Source: Thereva unica
Lineage: Eukaryota; Arthropoda; Insecta; Diptera; Therevidae
Length of the DNA stretch: 64,000 nt
Direction of reading: 5' to 3'
NCBI GenBank assembly: GCA_949987705.1
Contig: OX465282.1
Location: 66,957,922-67,021,921 of the forward strand
Under the pieces are notes generated by a model, which saw only the letters and a program-made list of their open reading frames with translations, made no database searches and was not told the DNA's origin. Shown here piece after piece: positions 10,176-19,680 of this stretch (within the stretch, counting starts at the first letter, position 1; the number at the start of each line of letters is the position of its first letter). Position numbers and translations under genes: made by a program.

Positions 10176-12173
10176 TGTAACGGTCGCCCTCTGTAAAGGC
10201 AAATAGCCAATAGAAAAAAAAAACTGATAAAGGCACTAACACCATCGCCTATCAAAAAAACAAATTCCTTTCTTCTCGCTGGTTAACAAAAAAAAATATT
10301 AAACCCCCTAACACCAACGCCTGCCAACCAAAAATTTTTCCAAATTTAAACAAATGTAATCGGTATACCACATGGCAACCCGGCATTCCTCGTTGAGCAA
10401 TGCTTTTCATGCCCATCTGCAGTCATCCCGCTTCCTAGACCAAAGAAAAAATGCGTACCACCACACCCACAATCGTCAAATCCGACATCCATAAATTCTG
10501 CTATTAAACTTTTACACGCAAATTACAAAACTCCGAAAAACAATCCCGATATCCAACAACACTATTTTAAATAGCACACACACAAACAAATATGCAATAG
10601 AATACGCAACAAGGAATGCGGGATAACGGAATTCGCTTTGCCGTTTACTAAAAATCGCCTGATCGGGCGATGGAAGGGAGACGAGTTTTTTTAAGAAAGG
10701 GGAGTTGGCGAGCGCTAGGAGGAATTCGGAGTTGGAGCCGAGATTTGGCACGTGCCGGTATCGGTTGCAATCTGATCCGTGTGCGCTTTTTTTTCAACTT
10801 ACATATAAAATTTCTAGTGTAATACATTATTATTATTATCGGTGGTTTTGTGCGATATAGAGAGGTGTATATATTGTTCAGGTGTTGCTGGAAGTGATAA
10901 CCATTGAAACCTTTTCCGCCCGCTGAATGTTTAATTGATGTAAAAAAAAAAGAGAAATAATTGTTTAACCGTAGTGCAAGTGAATATAACGCGTGATACA
11001 TCATCATACCTTCATAAATACATACACACATATCGTGATTGTGGCGGGAAAAGCTATTCACAAGTGATCGAAACGTGGTTATCAATCATTCAGAGGAAAT
11101 TATAACGAAATAAATAATAAATTTAAAAATGAATTAAAATAAATCAAAGAAATCAAAAAGAAAAGGAAATTATAATAGAATAAATCGTAAACATAAAACG
11201 CAATAAATTAAATAAATAAAAAGGAAATTATAATAGAATAAATCGTAAACATGAAACGCAATAAATTAAATAAATAAAAAGGAAATTATAATAGAATAAA
11301 TCGTAAACATGAAACGCAATGAATTAAATAAATAAAAAGGAAATTATAATAGAATAAATCGTAAACATGAAACGCAATGAATTAAATAAATAAAAAGGAA
11401 ATTATAATAGGATAAATCGTAAACATAAAACGCAATAAATTAAATAAATAAAAAGGAAATTATAATAGAATAAATCGTAAACATGAAACGCAATAAATTA
11501 AATAAATAAAAAGGAAATTATAATAGAATAAATCGTAAACATAAAACGCAATAAATTAAATAAATAAAAAGGAAATTATAATAGAATAAATCGTAAACAT
11601 AAAACGCAATAAATTAAATAAACAAAAAGGAAATTATAATAGAATAAAGTAAAAAAAAAAAAAATGATCGGCTGAAGAGGCAATAGTGGAGGGGTGAGGC
11701 CCCAGGAGTAGGATGCCCTCAATAAGGTGAGTGCTTACCCTTTAAAACTGATTGTTGTTTTGTGATTCCCCTAGTAAATGGCAGTATAACCGGTGACCAT
11801 CTCTCTCCCCTAGTTTTCTAGCCCCCTCTTGTTGGCCTAGGTAGGTTTGTTTCTCCGCCACTGCCGCCCCCTTTTAACTTTTCGTATGCAGGCACGAGTT
11901 TTAGTTTTGTTTGAACTGTCACCCTCCGGCATCCCTGTACCGCGAACCCCACCCCATCCGGCGAGCTAGTTTGAGCACCGCACGTCGTGCCGACGATCGG
12001 TGCAGCGGATGTCACAATTTCGGCAATCCCCCTCGGCGGCCAAGCCTACCCAGTCACCTGCTTCTGCCCCTTTCTCCAAATTATTTTTGTGTAAAACGAG
12101 TCTTGCACATCCTTTATTGAGATGTGTTTACTGTCCTACTTCGTGCTAGGGTACACCCACTCCAGACAGTTAC
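10176..12173 (+). repeat. 5' LTR of Ulysses-like element (1998 bp)
   Basis: Almost the same sequence recurs at 19681-21683. The LTR holds a possible TATA box (TATAAAA, 10804-10810), a 58-bp minisatellite (11165-11647) and a more GC-rich 3' part. Visible differences from the 3' copy are few: homopolymer lengths, some substitutions and a short divergent patch near 12047. This points to a fairly recent insertion. Minus-strand open frames inside it (10512-10751, 10648-11085, 11818-12015) have no recognised motif. Confidence 0.92.
11165..11647. repeat. 58-bp minisatellite in the 5' LTR (8 full units plus partial)
   Basis: Units start at 11165, 11223, 11281, 11339, 11397, 11455, 11513 and 11571 with a constant 58-bp period; a partial unit starts at 11629. 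Each begins GGAAATTATAATAG and contains AAATCGTAAACAT. Units differ by single substitutions (for example AAACATGAAACG against AAACATAAAACG). Confidence 0.95.
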
Positions 12174-12178
12174 ATAAA

Positions 12179-12196
12179 ATGGCGCCCAACGCTGGG
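12179..12196 (+). other. Primer binding site (tRNA-Lys type)
   Basis: TGGCGCCCAACGCTGGG follows the 5' LTR after TAAAA. TGGCGCCCAACG is complementary to the 3' end of insect tRNA-Lys, the known primer of Osvaldo/Ulysses-type elements. The last bases deviate slightly. Confidence 0.8.
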
Positions 12197-12617
12197 CTAA
12201 GGAGCTTAATTTCCTGTGAGTTCCTTAGTCTAACGGACAGATGGCATGGATACGTCTGTTTGTCACTTATTGACACATTAACTTTCCCAGTCGGCATTCT
12301 CTTCTTCTAGTATTTTGCTCACCACCCCATGTCATCATTTCTTAATCAGTTTCTTTATAATTTAGCCGACCTTTTGATAATTGTTACGTGGCTTAGGCCA
12401 GTGAGAGGAGTCATGAGTGGGCTTCCTTCTTTTAGTTCACTTCTCAGTCCAAGCCCCTCTGACTAATGGGTAATTGGGCGAAGGTACTTACCGCGGTGCC
12501 CTAGCCCTTTTCACTTCTTCCTTTTTCATCTTTCCTATCTTTCTTCTGCTTCCACAACTTCATCTTTTTACTATCTTTTGCGGTAGCCTCCCTATTCTAG
12601 TTAGTTCCTGTCAAACG

Positions 12618-12667
12618 GACTCGGAGTCTGGCTAACAGGCGTCCTATCGCCTGGCACTGCGCGAGTC
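12618..12667 (+). ncRNA. Structured RNA module 1 (leader)
   Basis: Inner hairpin CAGGCG-TCCTAT-CGCCTG (12636-12653) lies inside an outer stem GACTCG (12618-12623) / CGAGTC (12662-12667), with GGCTAA conserved just before the inner hairpin. The same inner hairpin occurs in three other copies with different outer stems that still pair. Confidence 0.65.
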
Positions 12668-12764
12668 TGCCTTGACCGTGGACATTACAAATTCCTTTCC
12701 TTTCTTCCTTTTTTTTTTTTTTTGAGTAGCATGGGTGAGTGGGTGCCTGACCGTTGACCCTGCA

Positions 12765-12816
12765 CCGTCTTGGCTAACAGGCGTCCTATCGCCTGGCCAT
12801 GCGACAGGTTCGACGG
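12765..12816 (+). ncRNA. Structured RNA module 2 (leader)
   Basis: The inner hairpin CAGGCG-TCCTAT-CGCCTG is at 12778-12795. The outer stem is CCGTC (12765-12769) / GACGG (12812-12816), shorter and more offset than in the other copies. GGCTAA precedes the inner hairpin as in module 1. Confidence 0.55.
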
Positions 12817-13793
12817 CCTGGTTATCCACCCGCCCCCGTTGAATGACCACTTCGACACACCGCCTTCCTGGATATCAACAGGGTGTTGACCAGTCGTGGT
12901 GGGGTGTCGGAATGGTCCCAGTAAACTTCTCGGAGGCTTCTATCTCTTCTTTTCTCCAACAGAGGTCACCGGGAACCTGCCATGGGAGGGGTTTCCCAAA
13001 ATTAGTCGTAGGGGAGTCGACGGTGAGGATGGTGATAGGCACTGGCCTGTCTCCATCTTCGGCGTCGATCCCATAAATGGAAGCACTAGTTGCCTGACGA
13101 CGCGGGTGACACGCGTCTTAAGATAAGCCGCCTGTCACCGGCGCCTTCAGCCAGCGATGCCTTGGGGAGGACGTCCTGCGTCTGAGGGCCATCCCCACCA
13201 CAACAAACAACAAAATATAATTTTTTTTATAAACGAAAAGTATTAATGCTTATTTAAATAAGGGAATTGTCGGTACTGGTAAATTCTCTTGCGATTTTCT
13301 CTCAATTATATTTTATTATGATGTTATACCAAAAACAAAAAGTTGTTTTGGGCCTTTATATTCCTTAGATTCTTTTTTTTAAATTTAAATGTTTGAGTAA
13401 TCTTCTCGGTAGCCGAAAATCTTTTTCTCTACGCACTTATATAACAAATATTACAACAGTAAACTGTTGGTGTTTAACAGGTAAGACTGATCGGTTTGAA
13501 ATTTTCTTTGTACACTTTGTATATTAATTCAACCCCATATATATTTTCGTAATAATAACGCATCAAGTTACCAAGGAGGTCCAACTCGGTAGGTCTCGCA
13601 TAATATTGATACCGTCAGTAATTTGGCAAAACTATCACAGGACTGAGTAGTGGTCATTATCGGTTGCGGGCTTTACCAACGTACACACTCTTCGTCTAAT
13701 AAGTTCAAAATTTCTCTCTCCCGGGTTATCATTACTGGCTTGTGATAGCTGCGGCAAATTTCCCTCGCGACAAAGCCGCCTTCGCCTTTCATT

Positions 13794-14966
13794 ATGCCTA
13801 CTACGCGTGCAGGGGCAAATACTGCTCCACCCTCAGACGACGGTGAACCATCTGATGAAGCTCGGCCTGGGGTAGAGTCTGGTGAGCCTGATCATGATGC
13901 CCCATTGGAGGCTCTGATCGAACAAGTGGCAAGTCTGAAACAAGAACTGAGCAGAATGCAAGATCGTTACGAACAAATGTCGCAACTACGCCCAAACCGA
14001 GCCAGCCTGGGAGAACCATCAACACTCAACCGCCCTAGTTCTGCTTCCCTCGAGCCAGACCCAGCTGGAATCCCCCACCGCACCTCCAGCACAGGTGACC
14101 GGCCTAGCTTACAATATGATAGGACGGGACCCTCCTTTAAACGGAAATCCCCTGTCGTAGGATGGAACGTTAAGTTCTCAGGTCGGCCGGGAGAAATCTT
14201 GGCCGAGGAATTTCTCTACCGGGCCGAAGCTAGAGCTCGGGATGAGGAAATCTTAAACTCAGAGCTAACTCGAAACATTGTAGCTCTTCTGTCAGGCCCC
14301 GCCGAAGACTGGTACTGGACCCAATTCCGTCGACACCATCCTAATCCTACGTGGTCTGAATTTAAAACTAGCTTGCTCGACCAATTTGGAGGGCGTGAAA
14401 CTGACTACCAGATTATCAAAGAACTTTTGGAGACCAAACAATTGGGTCAGTCTTACGATGTATACGCCGCCAAAATGTTGGCACTTTCGAATCGCTTATC
14501 AAGGCCAATGCCCTCCGCCGAGCTGGTACAGATTGTCATGTCCAACCTTAGTTCCTCCCTAGGGGCGGTAATGGGGTCAACGTATGACAATATGCGCCAG
14601 CTTCGCGAAGCGTGCATTCGAGTGGAAAGGTGGCAGCGAGCAAAGAAGGAAGAAGGGAGACACCAGTACAAAGTACATGAAATAGATAATTTAAACCCGC
14701 GACAACGTGTCACAACTTACCCGGATGAAGAGTACGACCAATCACCCACCATCGATGAAATCAAGGGTGCCCAGGTAGCGAGACGGCCAGTTAATTGCTG
14801 GAATTGCCGACAAGACGGTCACACTTTCACTGAGTGCACTTCTCCGGACCGAAGAGTATTCTGCTATCGCTGTGGTAGACCAGATGCTTATACCCCTACT
14901 TGTCCGAAGTGTTCGGGAAACCCGAACCAGGGTGCGAGGCCTCGCAGAGACCCGCGCCCGATATAG
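13794..14966 (+). CDS. gag: Gag polyprotein of Ulysses-like element
   Basis: A 390-aa structural protein. The N-terminal third is acidic and proline-rich with a short coiled-coil-like stretch. The middle carries a Gypsy-type capsid region (around PAEDWYWTQFRRHHPNPTWS and the DQFGGRETDY block). At residues 335-348 there is a zinc knuckle CWNCRQDGHTFTEC (C-x2-C-x4-H-x4-C), followed by a second Cys-rich segment CYRCGRP...CPKC. Gag would package genomic RNA in cytoplasmic particles. The first Met of the frame is taken as the start. The frame is intact and overlaps pol in the -1 frame, with slippery heptamer GGGAAAC at 14915-14921. GC content is clearly above the flanking DNA. Confidence 0.9.
   Translation: MPTTRAGANTAPPSDDGEPSDEARPGVESGEPDHDAPLEALIEQVASLKQELSRMQDRYEQMSQLRPNRASLGEPSTLNRPSSASLEPDPAGIPHRTSSTGDRPSLQYDRTGPSFKRKSPVVGWNVKFSGRPGEILAEEFLYRAEARARDEEILNSELTRNIVALLSGPAEDWYWTQFRRHHPNPTWSEFKTSLLDQFGGRETDYQIIKELLETKQLGQSYDVYAAKMLALSNRLSRPMPSAELVQIVMSNLSSSLGAVMGSTYDNMRQLREACIRVERWQRAKKEEGRHQYKVHEIDNLNPRQRVTTYPDEEYDQSPTIDEIKGAQVARRPVNCWNCRQDGHTFTECTSPDRRVFCYRCGRPDAYTPTCPKCSGNPNQGARPRRDPRPI
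14915..14921 (+). promoter_or_regulatory. -1 ribosomal frameshift heptamer GGGAAAC (gag/pol)
   Basis: In the gag frame the bases are read G-GGA-AAC, the canonical X-XXY-YYZ phase. A -1 slip enters the pol frame, which is open from 14900 onwards, while gag ends at 14966. The same heptamer type is used by known retroviruses. Downstream structure was not computed. Confidence 0.75.
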
Positions 14967-17377
14967 TTCCTGACTTTTTCTCACCCAGACATGTCTCACC
15001 AACTAGTACGACGGACTGCTCCGACCTGCCGTCGGTAGAACCCTTGCCAACCTTCCCTACTCCAGAAGCTAGACTTTCCTTCATACGCCGATGGACAAAT
15101 TACCACCAGGTCCGTAAACGAATCTTCAGCGAAAACGACGACGTTCATAGACCAGTCAAGGTCCCGCGTATACGCTTAAGGGCTAACGAAAAACGACAAA
15201 TGGCTGATATGGCTATTTCAGCTATAATTAATGACGTCCCTGATGAGCGGCCGTTTATGAATGTCCAAATTTTGGGCGAAAGCGTGACTGGATTATTAGA
15301 CAGCGGGGCAAGCATGAGTTGCCTGGGAAGAGGGGCAGAGTCGTTCCTCCAGAATCACCCAGAAGCACAGCTACGCCGCTTGCACACCTCTGTCCAAGTG
15401 GCTGACGGCACCCCTAAAGGGATAGTAGGCTACATCACAGTCCCTGTGACTTACGGGGCACGCACTTCGCTTTTGAATATATTTATAGTCCCTAGCTTGT
15501 TACAGCGGTTATACCTTGGAATAGACTTTTGGAAGGCCTTTAACTTGGCCCCACATCTAATTGGCGAAATACAGCTAGGCCCCACTCAGGATCCAAACTG
15601 CCATCGCCTTGCGGAAGCCCAGCAGGTGCGATTGAATCAGGCTAAGGCGCGGTTCCCGTCTTCGGACACCTGCGGCCTCGGCAAGACACACTTGGAACAG
15701 CATGTTATCGACACTGGCGAGGCGGTGCCTATTAAGCAGAGGCACTACCCAGTCTCTCCTGCCATCCAGGCCCTCATGTATGAGGAGGTCGATCGCATTC
15801 TGAGTCTAGGTGTGATTGAAGAGAGCAACAGCCCATGGAACTCACCTGTAGTCCTGGTTCGAAAGCCTGGCAAAGTACGGCTTTGCCTGGACTCCCGCAA
15901 GGTGAATGCAGTTACGGTGAAGGACGCATATCCATTGCCACACATCGACGGTCTTTTGGGACGGTTACAGGACACTAAGTATATCTCCGCTATAGATCTA
16001 AAGGATGCCTTCTGGCAGATTCCGTTAGATGAAAAATCTAGGGAAAAGACCGCTTTCACAGTCCCAGGCAGGCCGTTGTATCAGTTCACGGTGATGCCGT
16101 TCGGACTGTGCAACGCGCCACAGCGCATGTGCCGCCTGATGGACAAGGCCATCCCAGGCTCGTTGCGGGAAAATGTGTTTGTCTATTTGGACGATTTATT
16201 GGTAGTATCCCCAGACTTTGATACGCACGTCAGGCTGCTGGAACGAGTCGCCTCCTGCCTCTGCCTTGCTGGCTTAACCGTGAACCTGGCCAAAAGCCGG
16301 TTCTGCGTAAAGGAGGTAAAATACTTGGGTTTCATTATTGGGGACGGAACACTCAAGACAGACCCGGACAAGGTGGCTGCCATCAGAGATTTCCCAACAC
16401 CAAGGTCGACCAAGCAGGTGAGGCGCTTTTTAGGCATGACGGGATGGTATAGGCGATTCATAGGCAACTATGCGAGCATCGCCTCTCCCATCACGGACTG
16501 CCTGAAGGCTGCCAAATTTACTTGGACCGACGAGGCCCAACAGGCCTTCACGGAGTTGAGGAAATTGATGATGTCAGCTCCCTTGCTAGTCACCCCGGAC
16601 TTCACCCGTCCTTTCTTTATCCAGTGTGACGCAAGCAAGACAGGGGTTGGAAGCGTCTTGTTCCAAAAGCATGGCGATGACGAACACCCCATCGCGTATT
16701 TTTCAAAAAAACTCAATAATGCTCAGCGAAATTATTCAATAACAGAACTGGAGTGCTACGCAGCGGTCTTAAGCGTAAAAAAATTCAGAGCATACGTGGA
16801 AGGCCACACCTTCACCATTATTACGGACCATGCTAGCTTGAAGTGGCTTATGAGCCAGGCAGACTTAAGCGGCCGATTGGCTCGGTGGAGCTTAAAACTC
16901 CAGGGATTCCAATTTTCAATAGAGCACCGTAAGGGTAGCCAGAACGTGGTGCCGGACGCCTTATCGCGCGTCGACTGCGTGGACGATTTGTCCTTCTGTC
17001 GGGATGTGGACCTGTCGTCTGCCGCCTTCAGATCGACGGACTACCAGCGTCTCGCGGATCAAATCCGCGAGCAGGCTGGTCAGTTTCCCGATCTCCAGGT
17101 GTCAGATGGATACGTGTTCCACCGTTCGACCCCACGTACCGGCGACCCCGTAACGGATGACCTGAGTTGGAAATTGTGGATCCCGGAGGAACTCACTGCT
17201 TCCCTAGTTGAGTCCGCTCATGCCCCACCACAAGCTTCCCATGGCGGTATTGGTAAAACCCTGCATCGGTTACGTGAAAAGTATTTTTGGCCGTCCATGG
17301 CAAGTCAAGTCCGGGAATATATCACTCGGTGTGAAGTCTGCAAGGAGTCCAAGGCTCCCAATACCGCCGATGGGTAA
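14922..17377 (+). CDS. pol: Pol, protease-RT-RNase H and integrase zinc domain (frame broken at end)
   Basis: Translated as Gag-Pol through the -1 heptamer. Counted from 14900, the aspartic protease box LLDSGAS has its catalytic D near residue 134. The RT includes MPFGLCNAPQ and the active-site YLDD at 429-432. RNase H starts with a QCDAS box (D near 577). The integrase HHCC zinc region (H...H, then CEVCKESK) lies near 774-812. The frame stops at 17377, just after the zinc domain, and the integrase core continues in the +1 frame (next feature), so a single small indel near 17345-17370 disrupts pol. The protein would copy element RNA into DNA. Confidence 0.9.
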
Positions 17378-18236
17378 AGCAATGGAAACGCACCGACCCT
17401 TCCAATTTCTGTATGTTGATTACTTAGGCCCTTACCCCAGATCTAAGAAGGGACACACCGCAGTATTAGTCGTGCTAGATGCCTTCAGCAAGTACCCTTT
17501 CCTTCATCCCGTCACCTCAGAAACGTCGAAGGCGGCCACTGAATTCCTAGAACACCGTATTTTCCATGCGTTTGGAGTGCCCGAAGTAATATTCACCGAT
17601 AACGGTCGACACTTCACGTCTAAAGAGTTTGAAAAACTGATGAATGATTACGGGGTTAAACATCTGCGAACACCTATATATTCCCCTCACCCGAACGCCT
17701 CTGAACGTGTCAATCGCTCCGTACTAGCCGCAATTAGAGCTTATCTGTCCGAGGACCATCGAGAGTGGGCAAACCACCTATCGGCCATAGAATGTGCACT
17801 CCGCAGTTCCCACCATGAATCCATAGGAATGTCTCCGTACCAAGTCTTATTCGGATATCATATGATTCTTCACGGAACAACATATCCGTTGTTAACCAAA
17901 CTAGGGGCCCTGCAGGATGGGAATATTTCGGTACTTCCTTTGGTTGACCGGCAACAATTACTGCGTGAGCGAGTCGAACGGAAGCTGGCAGAAGCACACC
18001 TGCGTCACCAAAAGTCTTATGACCTACGATGTCGAGTGATTAGCTTCGACCCAGGACAGATAGTGTTCAGGAGAACCTTCCCAGTGAGTAATAAGGCAGA
18101 TGGGTTTAACGCGAAGTTGGCAGCCAAATTCCTAAAGGCGCGAGTGAAAAGAAAAGTTGGACATAGCCGTTACGAATTAGAAGATTTCACCGGACGGTCG
18201 TTAGGTATATACCATGCAAAAGACATTCGTCGATGA
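17364..18236 (+). pseudogene. pol: Integrase catalytic core and C-terminus (pol continued after frameshift)
   Basis: This frame begins within the zinc-domain/core linker and carries the integrase DDE core: D in YVDYLGP (codon 17418), D in FTDNGRHF (17598-17600) and E in NASERVN (17703-17705). The D-to-E spacing of 35 codons is typical. The C-terminal part extends to the stop at 18236, followed by untranslated sequence. Catalytic residues are all present, so only the frameshift prevents a full Gag-Pol. I do not regard it as a separate gene. Confidence 0.88.
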
Positions 18237-18651
18237 CCAAACTGTCATCGAAGTAGAGCAATTCCGAGTCGCCCTAATAAGGCATCTCGCCGGCTTCACC
18301 GGTTAACTGATAGGGTGCCCTTAATCCGCTTAGGTTGCTAGATAGCTTCTCTGGCGGTGGTACACCTCCTTGTTCTCCTTGGTCGTCTGGGACCAAGTTT
18401 CAATGTTAGAGTTTATACTGAGGCTGCCAGACCAGTTCTCTCAGGGGCACAGTCGCCTCATCTTTTTTCTTCTCTCTTTTTCTCCTCACCCTGAGCTCGG
18501 GTAGGCCTAAGCGGGCGAAGGTATTTACCGCGATGCCTTAGCCTTTGCCACTTTTTCTTTTCAGCTCTCCTATTCTTCCTCTCTTTCAACAATTTTACCT
18601 TTTATAATCTTTTTGCGGTAGCCTCCGCATTTATTCACTCCCTGTCAGGCT

Positions 18652-18701
18652 GGCCCGGAATCTGGCTAACAGGCGTCACATCGCCTGGCACTGTGCGGGC
18701 C
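18652..18701 (+). ncRNA. Structured RNA module 3 (3' region)
   Basis: The inner hairpin CAGGCG-TCACAT-CGCCTG is at 18670-18687. The outer stem is GGCCCG (18652-18657) / CGGGCC (18696-18701). The total length is 50 nt, the same as module 1. The outer stem differs from module 1 at most positions yet pairs fully, which is compensatory change. Confidence 0.65.
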
Positions 18702-18771
18702 TGATCTGACAGCGGCCTCTCATCTTTTCCTTTATCCATTAATTAGTTTGGTCGGACGGACACCTTAGCAT

Positions 18772-18829
18772 CAGACTTTCCCCGTCTGGGTTAACAGGCG
18801 TTTTATCGCCTGACCTTGCGAAAAGTCTG
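18772..18829 (+). ncRNA. Structured RNA module 4 (3' region)
   Basis: The inner hairpin CAGGCG-TTTTAT-CGCCTG is at 18795-18812. The outer stem is CAGACTTT (18772-18779) / AAAGTCTG (18822-18829), and further pairing (ACCTT with AAGGT) may extend it. Loop and outer stem differ from the other copies while pairing is kept. Confidence 0.65.
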
Positions 18830-18935
18830 GTGCCAAAGGTTTAATTGAAGTGTGTTTTCGGTGGGATCTGGTTGCAGGTGGCTGCTGCCCACCTGGCCAG
18901 ATTGTTTGGTTCGCCTGGTGGCATTTGTGTTCGTC

Positions 18936-19595
18936 TTATAAGATCCGTCCGATCCCGGTTGTAGACTGTCTGTCGACCGCCTTCCTGGCTTTCAGCGGCA
19001 CCCGCTGACCAGTCGTGGTAGTATGACCGCACGGTCCCCCTAGCGGAGGTTTCTTTCTCACACCTTCTTCTTCTACACCTTCTTTTTCTACATGGTCTTC
19101 GTCATCCCGCTTCGCCTTGGGAAAGGAGGTTCCCAGACCCGATAGATATGCCATTGATGTCCAATCAACACCGGCAGGACTAGGTCCGCCCGAGTATGGA
19201 GCCGACAATCTAGACACATCTCAGGCTCATGAGGCCCAGCGACCCTATAAGACGCTCGCCTAAGAGAGCACGGGAGATATGCAGAGTTGGGACTTCTCCC
19301 GACGGAACGAAACGTCTCTCGTGCCACACTCACTAGGGAGCGCATGGTGTAATCGACATTGACAAACCAAGTCGTGGCCGTTGACGAGCGCCGTTGTCCG
19401 AGACGATTGCCCATACTCGAGGAACTTCATGATGATGCGGACAATGTAGAAGCGTTCACAGTGGTGTCGCTTGAACTTAACCCCTCCGGGGGCGGGGCGG
19501 AATGACGTAGACCCGTAGCCCGAATCTAACAAGTAAAGCCCGTCTAGCTCAGGGAATAGAACATGAGCCTCTGTCTCAGGGAGTGGGTGAGCCAC
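18936..19595 (-). other. Overlapping antisense open frames between pol and 3' LTR
   Basis: Three minus-strand frames overlap here: 19260-19595 (111 aa), 19088-19414 (108 aa) and 18936-19217 (93 aa). They contain Cys/His-rich pieces (for example MCLDCRLH and LVCQCRLHH) but no family I recognise. The local GC content makes chance open frames plausible. Some plant Gypsy elements carry antisense genes at this position, so they are recorded with low confidence. Confidence 0.25.
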
Positions 19596-19680
19596 ACGTT
19601 GGCCAAAATACCACCAAATCAGGCCCCCGTTTGTTTCTCTTCGCGTCCCCTCTCACCTGACGCCTCAAGGTGACGCGTGT

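Larger units (their letters stand above)
12197..13793 (+). other. Long untranslated leader of the Ulysses-like element
   Basis: About 1.6 kb lie between the primer site and gag. The leader holds two copies of a structured module (12618-12667 and 12765-12816). A block around 12475-12530, including GGGCGAAGGTACTTACCGCG, recurs in diverged form near 18510. The segment 13230-13560 is AT-rich. Short open frames here (12843-13126) have no recognised motif. Confidence 0.7.
18237..19680 (+). other. Post-pol region of the Ulysses-like element (no plus-strand env)
   Basis: The 1.44 kb between pol and the 3' LTR contain no plus-strand gene. They hold two structured modules (18652-18701, 18772-18829) related to those in the leader. 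The last ~600 bp contain overlapping minus-strand open frames (see antisense ORF entry). The usual polypurine tract is not obvious just before 19681. Confidence 0.65.

Noticed and set aside
10512..11085. Minus-strand open frames of 79 and 145 aa in the Ulysses-like LTR
   Set aside because: They lie in LTR sequence, are partly repeated with a different length in the 3' LTR because of a poly(T) length change, and have no motif.
11818..12120. Open frames on both strands in the GC-rich LTR end
   Set aside because: They overlap each other on opposite strands, recur in the 3' LTR with altered ends, and look like consequences of GC content.
15745..16716. Minus-strand frames antisense to pol
   Set aside because: They mirror the coding strand of a well-supported pol gene and carry no independent motif.
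18237..19680. An envelope gene in the Ulysses-like element
   Set aside because: No plus-strand frame of useful length, signal peptide or transmembrane segment is visible between pol and the 3' LTR.
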